Positions 25,701 through 32,606 of a DNA stretch of 64,000 bases are shown here, in pieces. Position 1 is the stretch's first letter, and each line of letters opens with the position of its first letter. The stretch is taken from positions 558,001 to 622,000 of the forward strand of contig CAVXXT010000003.1 of assembly GCA_963765815.1 (NCBI GenBank), given 5' to 3'. The DNA comes from DATLNF01 sp963765815 (GTDB taxonomy: Bacteria > Actinomycetota > Actinomycetes > BP-191). Both the position numbers and the translations under genes were made by a program. The notes beneath the pieces are model-generated. The model worked only from the letters and a program-made list of their open reading frames with translations. It made no database searches and was not told the origin of the DNA.

Positions 25701-26206
25701 CCAGCGCGGCCGACGCGTTCCCGACCGGCCGCCCCCGGCCGCTCGCGCCCAACCTGCAGATCCGACCGTTCGACGTACCGGACACGATGGCGACCCACGT
25801 CCGGCTGCGCGTGCTCACCAACCAGTGCACCGGCAACCCGATCTACTCGGGCGCCGAGAACCCGGTCGGCGAGCCGCTGAGCGACCCGGACTGCGTGACC
25901 GGCTTCACCGGCGCCACGCTGGTGACGACCGACCCGGTCAACACACCGCCGACGATCAACAACTCGCAGTCGATGCGCGTCCGCGCCTCGGAGCTGCAGG
26001 TCTTCTCGACGGCGTCCGGCACGTCGGTCGCCCCGCCGGCTCCCGCCCCGGGTCCGGCGCCCGCCCCGGGTCCGGCGCCCGCGCCGAAGCCGGTCCCGAC
26101 GACGCCCGAGCCGCTGCCGGCCACGGGTCTCGCGACGTCGCTGCTGCCGGCCCTGCTCATGGCGACCGTCGCGGCCGTCCTGGTACGCCGCCGCCGCGAG
26201 GTCTAG
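22793..26206 (+). CDS. M36 (fungalysin-type) metalloprotease, cell-wall anchored
   Basis: This 1137-aa secreted protease has a signal peptide, an N-terminal FTP/PepSY-like propeptide (to about residue 330), then the catalytic domain with the zinc motif HEYTHGTSNR (His560 and His564) and the third ligand Glu in GGSMGESWSDLAAVE (about residue 588). Downstream are a carboxypeptidase-regulatory-like module (DLVPGTYEFIASGEGYGAYRFTR) and a discoidin-like module. It ends with a proline/alanine linker, LPATG (about residue 1108), a membrane helix and RRRREV: a sortase signal. The ATG at 22793 follows AAAGGAA. Confidence 0.93.
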   Translation: MSKRMVGLGTLLAAAITGAALGGPSNATPKEVFQADFDYGFQGEGTAVVQDADRRIGEILPTAAQRQMVRELGATRTVWNPFGSPKMLIKHGGFLSGPRKGKAADVARAWVREHASLFGLTPAMTTPEHLELIGDNPFYSSPDHLRQMQGLKPLDTHVAHAILFRQTFGGINAAQDGLLNIGVGKDGEIAIVSATTTRDTQVAGTWQLDGVAAWLKAAKDVGRKVTAADLSLVTAKDQAGFTVFKLKGVADLQQVRKVVVPTPTQGLRPAWEVNVVDATAPKTFPSAFISMVDAETGKVWMRTNVTDHFDGATATRAVRPQVGTGPQWRGFDHSPDLPQQGVASPDTRKLYCWTAADGCDYELGPLSPSRFAFDELPAPDGLAAAPTFTTRGNNADTTSSYLSHLTPDSPYSPFSPTRAYTFPFTDEWHTSNCAFTANQGSVARNDIDASITNLFLMHSRDHDWSYLLGYTESAWNMQYVNFGEDDPNSATAKDGDPEKGQAQAGGLSGSIVFTGRDNANQTTLQDGVPGVTNQYLWHPLQAGFYAACTDGAYDMPIIVHEYTHGTSNRMTGGPDAGIGGTEGGSMGESWSDLAAVEFVNGHNFPQPVGSHPFSMAPYATGAPITGIRNYNMSMSPLNYGNLGYDGNGATSPHADGEIWSATNYDVRQALIEKYNAKFPYADVNLRRSCAIGEKLADQCAGNRRWIQQMFDGFLLQPAAPSMLDARDGQLASNVMRFGGADQTEMWNAFAKRGMGQTAEAPGTPAYNSPRRTDEAKVTFQMVPVAGGGVPAEGKVFVGRYEARATESAVSASGKPSAAVDLVPGTYEFIASGEGYGAYRFTRTFKPGEKVTVTIPMRKNLASITNGAEASGDGGNFDQLIDDTEATNWSYLGAETDTIEGKSVTVDLAGERQLVAEVQVSAANRPQETGDAYDALPNSRFAALRSFEILTCDTTTGKACDADEDFAVIYASAADAFPTGRPRPLAPNLQIRPFDVPDTMATHVRLRVLTNQCTGNPIYSGAENPVGEPLSDPDCVTGFTGATLVTTDPVNTPPTINNSQSMRVRASELQVFSTASGTSVAPPAPAPGPAPAPGPAPAPKPVPTTPEPLPATGLATSLLPALLMATVAAVLVRRRREV

Positions 26207-26223
26207 CACCGCGCTGAACGGCA

Positions 26224-26260
26224 GAAGGCCCCGTCCCGACTCACTCGGGACGGGGCCTTC
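26224..26260 (+). terminator. Strong intrinsic-type terminator after the M36 protease gene
   Basis: GAAGGCCCCGTCCCGA (26224-26239) pairs perfectly with TCGGGACGGGGCCTTC (26245-26260) around a five-base loop, followed by GTCGTATCT. It starts 17 bp after the stop codon. Confidence 0.9.
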
Positions 26261-26286
26261 GTCGTATCTCACCTCCACCCCAAAGC

Positions 26287-26392
26287 GATGATCTTGTGGT
26301 CAATCCACAGGCTCCGCCCCCCACCAACCGATGATCTTGTGGTCTGTCCACAGACGATCGTTGCCGGTCGCTGTGGATTGACCACAAGATCA
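26287..26392. repeat. Family D repeat: three copies of a 22-24 bp palindrome-containing unit
   Basis: GATGATCTTGTGGTCAATCC begins the first copy (26287-26310); a second copy with TG for AA is at 26330-26353; a third is inverted at 26371-26392. Each copy contains TGTGG-N-CCACA. Copies two and three can pair over about 20 bp to make a long hairpin. They fill the gap between the M36 gene and the convergent RNase H/phosphatase gene. Confidence 0.75.
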
Positions 26393-26407
26393 ACTGGTCG
26401 GAAGGGG

Positions 26408-27643
26408 TTAGAAGAGTCGGTCGGGCGGCAGCAGGTCGGCCAGGTGGGACACGTCGTTCATCGAGCGGACGACCGCGGCGTCGTCGGCGTACCAGTCGAC
26501 CTCGCACAGGCTGGCCAGGTCGAGGTGCAGCCGGTAGAAGACCGCCGGCGGCGCGTCGAGCGCCTCCCGCAGCAGTGACTTGATCGGCGTGACGTGGGTG
26601 ACCAGCAGCACCCGCTCGCCGAGGTGTGCCGCAGCGATCTCCTCGCGCGCGTCCTGCACCCGCACCATCGTCGACGCGAACGACTCGCCGCCCGGCGGTG
26701 CGACCGCGGGGTCGGCCAGCCACTTCTCCAGGTCGGCCGGCCACTCCGCCTGCACCTCCGCGAACGTGTAGCCGTCCCACTCGCCGAAGTCGGTCTCCGC
26801 CAGCCGCTCGTCGGTGCGCACCGGCAGGTTCAGTGCAGCGGCGACGGCGGCGGCGGTCTGGCCGGCGCGGCGCAGCGGTGAGGAGTAGACGGCGGCGTAC
26901 GGCGTGGTCTGTGCGTCCGCCGCTAGCCGGCGCGCGGCGGCGGCCGCCTGCGCGAGGCCGACGTCGGTCAGCTCCGGATCGGCGCCACGGCCGCTGAAGC
27001 GCCGCTCGACCGAGAGCGCGGTCTGGCCGTGCCGCAGCAGCGCCGTCGTGCACGGCGGCCCGCTCGGCGCCTGCCACCCGCTGAGCCGGTTGGGCCGCGC
27101 GGCAGACGCGTCGGCACCCGAGCGAGATGCGACCGGGTCGCGTTTCGTCGATTCCCGTGCGGGGGCTGCGACCGGGTCGCGTTTCGTGCGGGTGGGTACG
27201 GAGCTCTCGCGGCGCTGCCAGACCTCGCCCCGCGCAGCCGCGTCCATCGCCTCGTTGGCGAGCCGGTCGGCGTGGCTGTTCAGCTCGCGGGCGATGTGCG
27301 CGTAGCGCACCCGAGGGAGACGGCGTACGACGGCGTCCGCCTGCAGCTTCAGCTCGGCCATCGCCGGGTGCTTCACCTTCCAGCGCCCGGCCATCTGCTG
27401 CACGACCAGCAGCGAGTCCATCCGCACCTCGACCGACTCCGGCGTCGAGCTGCTCCGCCGCCTCGAGCCCGGCGATCAGCCCGCGGTACTCGGCGACGTT
27501 GTTGGTCGCGACACCGATGCCGGCCGCCGACCTCGGCGAGCACCTCGCCGGTGTCGGCGTCGCGAGACGACGGCGCCGTATCCGGCGGGCCCGGGGTTGC
27601 CGCGCGACCCCCCGTCGGCCTCGATCCGCAGGCGACGGCCCAC
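26408..27643 (-). CDS. Bifunctional RNase H / acid phosphatase (frameshifted near its start)
   Basis: This is a fusion of an RNase HI domain and a histidine (phosphoglycerate-mutase-like) phosphatase, the counterpart of M. tuberculosis Rv2228c. The RNase H part shows LRIEADGGSRGNPGPAGYGAVV, then IGVATNNVAEYRGLIAGLEAA, then RMDSLLVVQQMAGRWKVKHP and ARELNSHADRLANEAMD. The phosphatase part shows LLRHGQTALSVERRFSGR, DFGEWDGYTFAEVQAEWP and VTHVTPIKSLLREALD. Frame changes near 27440-27480 and 27530-27590 split the RNase H domain; the rest is clean from 27427 down. The linker contains two family C repeat copies that encode TKRDPVA twice. The GTG start overlaps the upstream stop. Confidence 0.85.
27122..27186 (-). 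repeat. Family C repeat inside the RNase H/phosphatase linker
   Basis: GCGAGATGCGACCGGGTCGC (27122-27141) and CTGCGACCGGGTCGCGTTTC (27166-27185) repeat the unit seen at 22546-22608. In the minus-strand gene they are translated in frame as TKRDPVA, twice, in the disordered link between the two enzyme domains. Confidence 0.7.
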
Positions 27644-28409
27644 TAGGCCGGATCCCCAGGCGCTGTCCGCGCGTCGGACCAGGATCCGGCGGCACTCCTC
27701 GCAGCGGATCACCTCGTCGGCCGGCGCGGCCTTGATCTTCGACAGGTCGATCGGCGGCAGCGACAGGTGGCAGCCCTCGCAGCGGCCGCGGTGCAGCGCG
27801 CGCCGCGCCCACACCGCCGGTGGACGTGCGCACCTTCTCGTAGAGGTCGAGCAGCGGACCGGCCAGCTCCGCGGCCAGATGCGCACGCGACTGCGGCGTG
27901 CGTCGGCGGTCTCGCGGTCGATCTCCGCGAACGTCGCGTCGCGGCGTCACCTCCGTCGGCGCGCGAGCGCTGCCTGCAGGGTGGACCAGCTCGTCGTTCA
28001 GCGCGTCGAGCCGCAGTCTCGATGCTCCTCGCGCGCCTCCATCGCTCGAGCACGAGGTCCTCGAGGTCGCGACTGCCGCTTGCGCGAGCGAGCCGAGCTC
28101 GTGCTGCAGGTTCTCCAGCTCCTTCGCCGAGCTGACCGCGCCGGTGTCGAGCCGCTGCTGGTCGCGCGTCGATCCGCGCTGCGGACCATGTCGACGTCGT
28201 TCTCGACCTTGCGCTGCTCGCGCTCGATGTCGGCGAGCTCGGTCTCGCGCCGACGACCGTCGTCGCGCAGCTCGGCGAGCCGCGTCTCGAGCCGCTCGAT
28301 CTCGGCCAGCTCGGGCAGCGTGCGCCGGCGGTGCGTGAGCCGGTCGATGGCGCTGTCGAGGTCCTGCAGGTCGAGCAGGCGCTGCTGCACCTCGGCGGGT
28401 GCGTTCCAC
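27643..28409 (-). CDS. C4 zinc-ribbon coiled-coil protein (frameshifted)
   Basis: This is the counterpart of Rv2229c: a long coiled coil followed by a C-terminal zinc ribbon. Readable blocks are NAPAEVQQRLLDLQDLDSAIDRL; LPELAEIERLETRLAELRDD; ETELADIEREQRKVENDVDMV; then, near the 3' end, CEGCHLSLPPIDLSKIKAAP and EVIRCEECRRILVR, which carry the CxxC pairs. Several one-base indels between about 27650 and 28200 throw the reading frame. A GTG at 28409 with one extra G after it is the likely start. It sits 15 bp after the Nif3-like stop and overlaps the RNase H start (TAGTG). Confidence 0.75.
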
Positions 28410-28424
28410 AGCGCGGCGTTCCTC

Positions 28425-29565
28425 TCACTCGGGCTGCGGTACGCCGTCCCAGGGTCGGTGACCAGGGCCGACACCGTCGCGTGCTCACCGTATGGCCTCG
28501 CGGCCGCGAGCGCGCTCGTCGGTCCTCGCGCGGCCCGCCCAGCCAGGGCCACTCGGTCGCCCAGTGGCCGGCGTCGACCAGCAGCCAGGCCGCGCTCGAC
28601 CGCCTCCGCGGCGGTGGTGGCGCAGGTCGGCGGTGACGTAGACGTCGGCGCCGGCCCGGATCGCGTCGTCGATGAAGTCGTCGCCCGCGCCGCCGCATAC
28701 GGCGATCCGCGTACCGGCCGCTCGGGGTCACCGGCCAGCCGCACGCCCGCGGCGGGTGCGGGCAGGGCGGCCGCGACATGCCGAGAGCAGTCACCCGCGG
28801 TCGACGCCGCGTCGGAGCTCGGCCGACCCGGCCGTGGCCGCGCCCGTTGGTCGAGCAGCGTGGGTAGGAGGTCGTACGCCGGCTCCTCGTACGGGTGCGT
28901 CGCGCGCAGCGCGCGCGACCGCCTGCAGCCGCGCGGTACGATCGGCAGCAGCATCTCCAGCCGCGTCTCGGTCACCGTCGTCAGCTCGCCCGACCCGCCC
29001 GATCGCCGGGTCGGCGCCCGTCGCCGGCGACGAAGCTGCCGGTGCCCTCGGTGACCCAGCGCAGCGCGTGTAGTCGCCGACCCCGCCGGCACCCGCCGCC
29101 GTCAGCGCGTCGACCAGCTTCTCGGTGTCCTCGGTCGGGACGAAGACCACGAGCTTCAGCGCCGCGTCCGGCGCGGTCGGGTGCGAGCGGCTGCAGGTCG
29201 GCGCAGACCGAGGGCCTCGCCCAGCGCGTCGCACACGCCCGGCGCGGCGGAGTCGGCGTTGGTGTGGGCAGTGAACAGCGCCGTCTGCGAGCGCACGAGC
29301 CGCGCGAGCCGGCGGCCCTTGGGCCCGGTCTCGGCGGCCGTGCATGCCCGAGAGGAAGAGCGGGTGGTGCGTGACGATCAGCTGCGCGCCGACGCGCTCC
29401 GCCTCGTCGACGACGTCGTCGGTGAGGTCGACCGTGAACATCGCCTTCGTGACCGGCCGCTCCGGGTCGCCGGCCACGAGGCCGACGTTGTCCCAGCTCC
29501 TCGGCCCACGACGGGTCGTAGAGGCCGTCGAGTACGTCGACCCAGTCGCGCAGCATCGTCCTCAC
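28425..29565 (-). CDS. Nif3-like dinuclear metal-centre protein (frameshifted)
   Basis: This is the counterpart of Rv2230c (NIF3/DUF34 family, a toroidal metal-binding protein, possibly GTP cyclohydrolase-related). Conserved blocks are spread over all three frames: MLRDWVDVLDGLYDPSWAEE; VAGDPERPVTKAMFTVDLTDDVVDEA; AQLIVTHHPLFLSGMH (metal-binding HH); ALKLVVFVPTEDTEKLVDALTAAGAG; VCGGAGDDFIDDAI-like sequence; and LLVDAGHWATEWPWLGG. At least ten indels occur. I take the TGA at 28425-28427 as the natural stop and the GTG at 29565 as the start; an ATG at 29556 is the alternative. Confidence 0.8.
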
Positions 29566-29582
29566 GTGGCGAGGCTAGGCCA

Positions 29583-30029
29583 TCACCGCGGGCGGACGGA
29601 TCGGTGCGCGTAGGCAGCGACGAGCCCACGCACGGCCTCGTGCTGGTCGTCGCTGATCCGCCCACGCCGACCGGTCGCTCGGACCTGACGAGGGTCGAGG
29701 TAGATGACCCGATCGCAGACCACCCAGCTCGGTCGATGCGCGCGATCCCAGGTGCTCACGCCGAGAGCGAGGCAGTCTCGCCGGTGGGACTTGTCGCGGG
29801 TGGTCAGCTTCAGCAGGGCGAGGTCTCGTCCGCTCGAGCCGAGCACCAGGCAGGGGCGGTCCTTCGCGCCCGCACCGTCCTCGAACGGGACCGTCGCCCA
29901 CACCACCGTGCCGGGCCGGATGCCGTGAGCGGGCCGCGCGATGACCCGTTCGCGCAGGGCGAGCCGCAGCGCGACGGCGATGAGGAGCACACCCAGCGCC
30001 GCGCCCCAGTACGCCGCGTAGTCCCTCAT
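29583..30029 (-). CDS. Membrane-anchored PemK/MazF-like fold protein
   Basis: This 148-aa protein has an N-terminal membrane helix (AAYWGAALGVLLIAVALRLAL), then a domain with RPGTVVWATVPFEDGAGAKDRPCLVLGSSGRDLALLKLTT, the SH3-like barrel pattern of PemK/MazF proteins (type II toxin fold). It lacks an adjacent antitoxin gene. The membrane anchor and solitary position suggest a housekeeping use of the fold rather than a toxin. The start at 30029 avoids a long unlikely N-terminal extension. This gene is free of indels. Confidence 0.8.
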   Translation of the reverse strand: MRDYAAYWGAALGVLLIAVALRLALRERVIARPAHGIRPGTVVWATVPFEDGAGAKDRPCLVLGSSGRDLALLKLTTRDKSHRRDCLALGVSTWDRAHRPSWVVCDRVIYLDPRQVRATGRRGRISDDQHEAVRGLVAAYAHRSVRPR

Positions 30030-30083
30030 CGCCCGGCCAGCGTATCGACCGCGACTCGCCCTGAGCACGGGCCGGGACAGGGG

Positions 30084-30155
30084 TGGGCGAGGAGGGTGTC
30101 GAACCCCCGACATCCGCGTTGTAAGCGCGGCGCTCTACCGCTGAGCTACTCGCCC
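30084..30155 (-). tRNA. tRNA-Val (anticodon TAC)
   Basis: Read on the minus strand the 72-nt molecule starts GGGCGAG and ends CTCGCCC plus discriminator A. The D arm is GCTCAGCGGTAGAGC, the anticodon arm CCGCG-CTTACAA-CGCGG gives anticodon TAC, and the T arm carries GGTTCGACACC. All four stems pair. The CCA tail is not encoded. Confidence 0.96.
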
Positions 30156-30201
30156 GAGTGAGCGCCCAGCGTACCGACCGCCCCGTGCACGACCGCAGGG
30201 G

Positions 30202-30537
30202 TCAGGCGGGTGGGGGGCCGAAGACGCGACGGAGCGCAGCGGACACGTCGGCGGCGAGCTCGCCCGGCACGGGCTGGGTCGGCCCGACCGGGTCGGCCTC
30301 GTCTCCGCCGGCGGCCGTGCCGGTCGCGCCGCACTCCGCGCAGCGCGTCAGCCCGAGCGAGCGCGACAGGCGAGTCGACCCGCACGTCGCGCAGCGGTCG
30401 AGGTCGGCAACCCAGTCGTGCACCCGCTGGCACTCCGGGCAGACCAGCACCTGCTCGCCCTTCGCGACCCCGCGCTTCCACGGCGACGCGCCGCGGCCAG
30501 GATCGGTCTGCCGTCTCTGGCAGCGGTAGCAGGGCAC
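30202..30537 (-). CDS. Zinc-ribbon protein, unknown function
   Basis: This 111-aa protein with a GTG start is built on CxxC pairs: PCYRCQRRQ, LVCPECQRVH, DRCATCGSTR and TRCAECGATG, i.e. two zinc ribbons. A C-terminal acidic segment ends SAALRRVFGPPPA. It lies 16 bp beyond the ahpE stop on the same strand and may be co-transcribed. I do not recognise a characterised homologue. The start choice places the first CxxC at the N-terminus. Confidence 0.65.
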   Translation of the reverse strand: MPCYRCQRRQTDPGRGASPWKRGVAKGEQVLVCPECQRVHDWVADLDRCATCGSTRLSRSLGLTRCAECGATGTAAGGDEADPVGPTQPVPGELAADVSAALRRVFGPPPA

Positions 30538-30553
30538 GGCGTACGACGGCGCT

Positions 30554-31009
30554 CTAGAGCTCGGCGAGCGCCTTGACGTACTCGGCCTGGTCGCGGATGT
30601 CGGGGATGTCGTTGACGACCTTCCAGCGGACGATGCCCTCACGGTCGATGACGAAGGTCGCGCGCAGCGCGAGGCCCTTCTCGTCGTTGAACACGCCGTA
30701 TGCCTGCGCCGTCGCGCCGTGCGGCCAGAAGTCGCTGAGCATCGGGAAGGTGTAGCCCTCCTGGTTGGCCCAGGCCTTGTGCGCGAACACCGAGTCGACC
30801 GAGATCGCGAGCACCTGCACGTCGTCGTTCTCGAACGACGAGAGGTCGTCGCGCACCGCGCAGAACTCCGTCGTGCACGGCGTCGTGAAGACGAGCGGGT
30901 GGAAGATCACCACGACCTTCTTGCCCTTGAAGTCGCTGAGGCTGACGACCTGGTTGTTCTGGTCCTTCAGCGAGAAGTCCGGGGCGGGCTGGCCGACCTC
31001 GACCGACAT
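30554..31009 (-). CDS. ahpE: Peroxiredoxin AhpE
   Basis: This is a 151-aa one-Cys-type peroxiredoxin that reduces hydroperoxides and peroxynitrite, with mycothiol-linked recycling in actinobacteria. It shows SVEVGQPAPDFSLKDQNNQ at the start, the peroxidatic Cys45 in VFTTPCTTEFCAVRD, and SVDSVFAHKAWANQEGYTFPMLSDFWPHG. Length and position beside DUF3052 and aceE match Rv2238c. It is divergent from the gene at 31039, with a gap of only 29 bp. Confidence 0.95.
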   Translation of the reverse strand: MSVEVGQPAPDFSLKDQNNQVVSLSDFKGKKVVVIFHPLVFTTPCTTEFCAVRDDLSSFENDDVQVLAISVDSVFAHKAWANQEGYTFPMLSDFWPHGATAQAYGVFNDEKGLALRATFVIDREGIVRWKVVNDIPDIRDQAEYVKALAEL

Positions 31010-31038
31010 GAGCACGTTCCTTCCGGTTGGATGAGCCG

Positions 31039-31937
31039 ATGGTACCCAGCGGCGGACGGGGTCTCGCATCGGGCGACCTCGACGCTCTCGCCGACCGCGT
31101 GCGCGACTCGTGGACGGCGTTCGTCACGATCGCCGACGTCGTCGACCTCGCCGCGCCGTCCCGCCTGCCGGGCTGGACCGGACGCGAGGTGCTGCTGCAC
31201 CTCGGAACCTGGGGTGACCGCGCCCCGCTGCGCGAGGCGGTGATCTCGGCCCGCACCGCGAGCGCCGGGGAGTCGCGCCATCCGGACGAGGTCAACGCCG
31301 AGGTGATCGCCGCGCACGCCGACGCCACCGACGACGAGGTGCGCGATGCGTTGCGCCGGAGCCGCGACGAGGTGGCGGCGTTCCTCGCTGACGACCTCGA
31401 GCAGCACGCGGCCGACCTGGCGTCGAGCACGCTCGGACCGCTCCCGCTCGCGGGCATCGTGCACGCCGGCTGCTACGAGCTCGCGGTGCACGCGCTCGAC
31501 CTCGCGCCGTGCGGCGCTCCCCCGGCGGATCCCGCACTGCTCGACGCCGGGCTCGGCGCGCTGATCGACGTCACCGGCGCGCTCGCCGCGCGACACGGCA
31601 TCCACGTGCCGGTCAGCGCGCAGACCCCCGACGGCGGCTGGCGCGCTGTCGTCGACGGCGAGCTCTGGTCCACCGACCCGCGCCGGCGCCGGGGAAGGTG
31701 CAGGGCCCGGCGATCCTCGGCAGCGCGGTCGACATCCTCGACGCGTCGGCCGGGCGGGTCGGCGTACCGGGCCTGCTCCTGCAGCGGCGCATCGTCGTGC
31801 AGGACCTGCCGCAGTTCCTCAAGCTGGCGCCGCTGGTCGACCAGGTGCCGGGCATCCCGGGCGCGGCGCTGCTCAAGCGCGCCGCGTCGGCGGTCAGCGG
31901 CGTGACCGGAGTCCTCGGCCGGCTTCGCGGTCGATGA
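31039..31937 (+). CDS. Mycothiol-dependent enzyme of the maleylpyruvate isomerase family (one frameshift)
   Basis: This is a DinB/MDMPI-fold protein. The N-terminal metal-binding domain shows VVDLAAPSRLPGWTGREVLLHLGTWGD and VHAGCYELAVHALDLAP. Near 31681-31694 the frame slips; the protein resumes as KVQGPAILGSAVDILDASAGRV and later QDLPQFLKLAPLVDQVPG, which looks like a C-terminal SCP2-like extension. The ATG at 31039 is preferred; a TTG at 31027 is possible. The substrate is unknown: such proteins are a large paralogous set in mycothiol producers. Confidence 0.8.
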
Positions 31938-31962
31938 CCGGCTGGGGCGACTGAATCCCCCG

Positions 31963-32015
31963 GGAACTGTGTACGCCGGCGCGGCGAGGCCGCGCTCGAG
32001 ACCGGACACAGAACC
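31963..32015 (-). repeat. 53-bp interspersed repeat, family B copy 3 (diverged)
   Basis: A unit of the same 53-bp length as the copies at 15882 and 47110, with terminal GGAACTGTGT and, reversed, GGTTCTGTGTCCGG. Only the ends and the TGTCCGG-TCT core are shared, so membership is likely rather than certain. It lies between the convergent genes ending at 31937 and 32039. Confidence 0.4.
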
Positions 32016-32038
32016 GCAGCGGAAACGCGGCCCCAGGA

Positions 32039-32485
32039 CTAGCGGCGAGCGGCGCGCTGGCCCTTGGGGACGACGAGACGCGACGCGGTCCAGTCCTGAC
32101 CCGCCTGACGGTCGACGTCTGCGTGAGGCCCGCGGTCGGCGCTGCGTCGAGGATGTCGCTCGGCTCGACGTGGTCCGGGCGCCCGGCCTTCGGTGTCAGC
32201 ACCCAGATCGACCCGGCGGCGTCGAGGCGGGTGCGGGCGTCCATCAGCGCGTCGACCAGGTCGCCGTCGCCCTCGCGCCACCACAGCAGCACGACGTCGA
32301 CGACGTCGTCGGAGTCCTCGTCGGAGAGCTCGGTGCCGCGCGCGCTCGACGACCGCGGCGAGCAGGCCAGGTCGACGTCGTCGTCGTGCCCGATCTGCTG
32401 CACGACCATGCCGGCCGTGATGCCCAACCGGTCGGCCGCCTGCGCTGACCCTCCGCGGCGCCCGCGGTGGCGTCACCGTCGGCAC
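32039..32485 (-). CDS. DUF3052 family protein (frameshifted)
   Basis: This is the small acidic protein encoded next to aceE in many actinobacteria (Rv2239c-like). Readable blocks: LGITAGMVVQQIGHDDDVDL; GTELSDEDSDDVVDVVLLWWREGDGDLVDALMDAR; SIWVLTPKAGRPDHVEPSDILDAAPTAGLTQTS; then in another frame AGQDWTASRLVVPKGQRAARR to the stop. At least three indels (about 32090, 32350 and 32430) break it. Divergence from aceE with a short gap matches the usual context. Function unknown. Confidence 0.8.
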   Translation of the reverse strand: MPTVTPPRAPRRVSAGGRPVGHHGRHGRAADRARRRRRPGLLAAVVERARHRALRRGLRRRRRRRAAVVARGRRRPGRRADGRPHPPRRRRVDLGADTEGRAPGPRRAERHPRRSADRGPHADVDRQAGQDWTASRLVVPKGQRAARR

Positions 32486-32606
32486 TCCTCGTGGTCTCGT
32501 GCTCCGAATGATCGCTGCGGGTAGTCCACCGGGCGGAGGGCCGCGCGCAAGTGACGTCGCCGGTGGAGAATGATCGACAGGACTCCAGCCGGAGGAAGCA
32601 TCCGCA

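Noticed and set aside
29583..30029. PemK-like gene as half of a toxin-antitoxin system
   Set aside because: No small antitoxin gene precedes or overlaps it, and it has an N-terminal membrane helix, unlike soluble MazF/PemK toxins.
30084..30155. tRNA-Val as the attachment site of an integrated element
   Set aside because: No integrase gene lies beside it and no repeat of the tRNA 3' end was seen nearby; both flanks are core genes.
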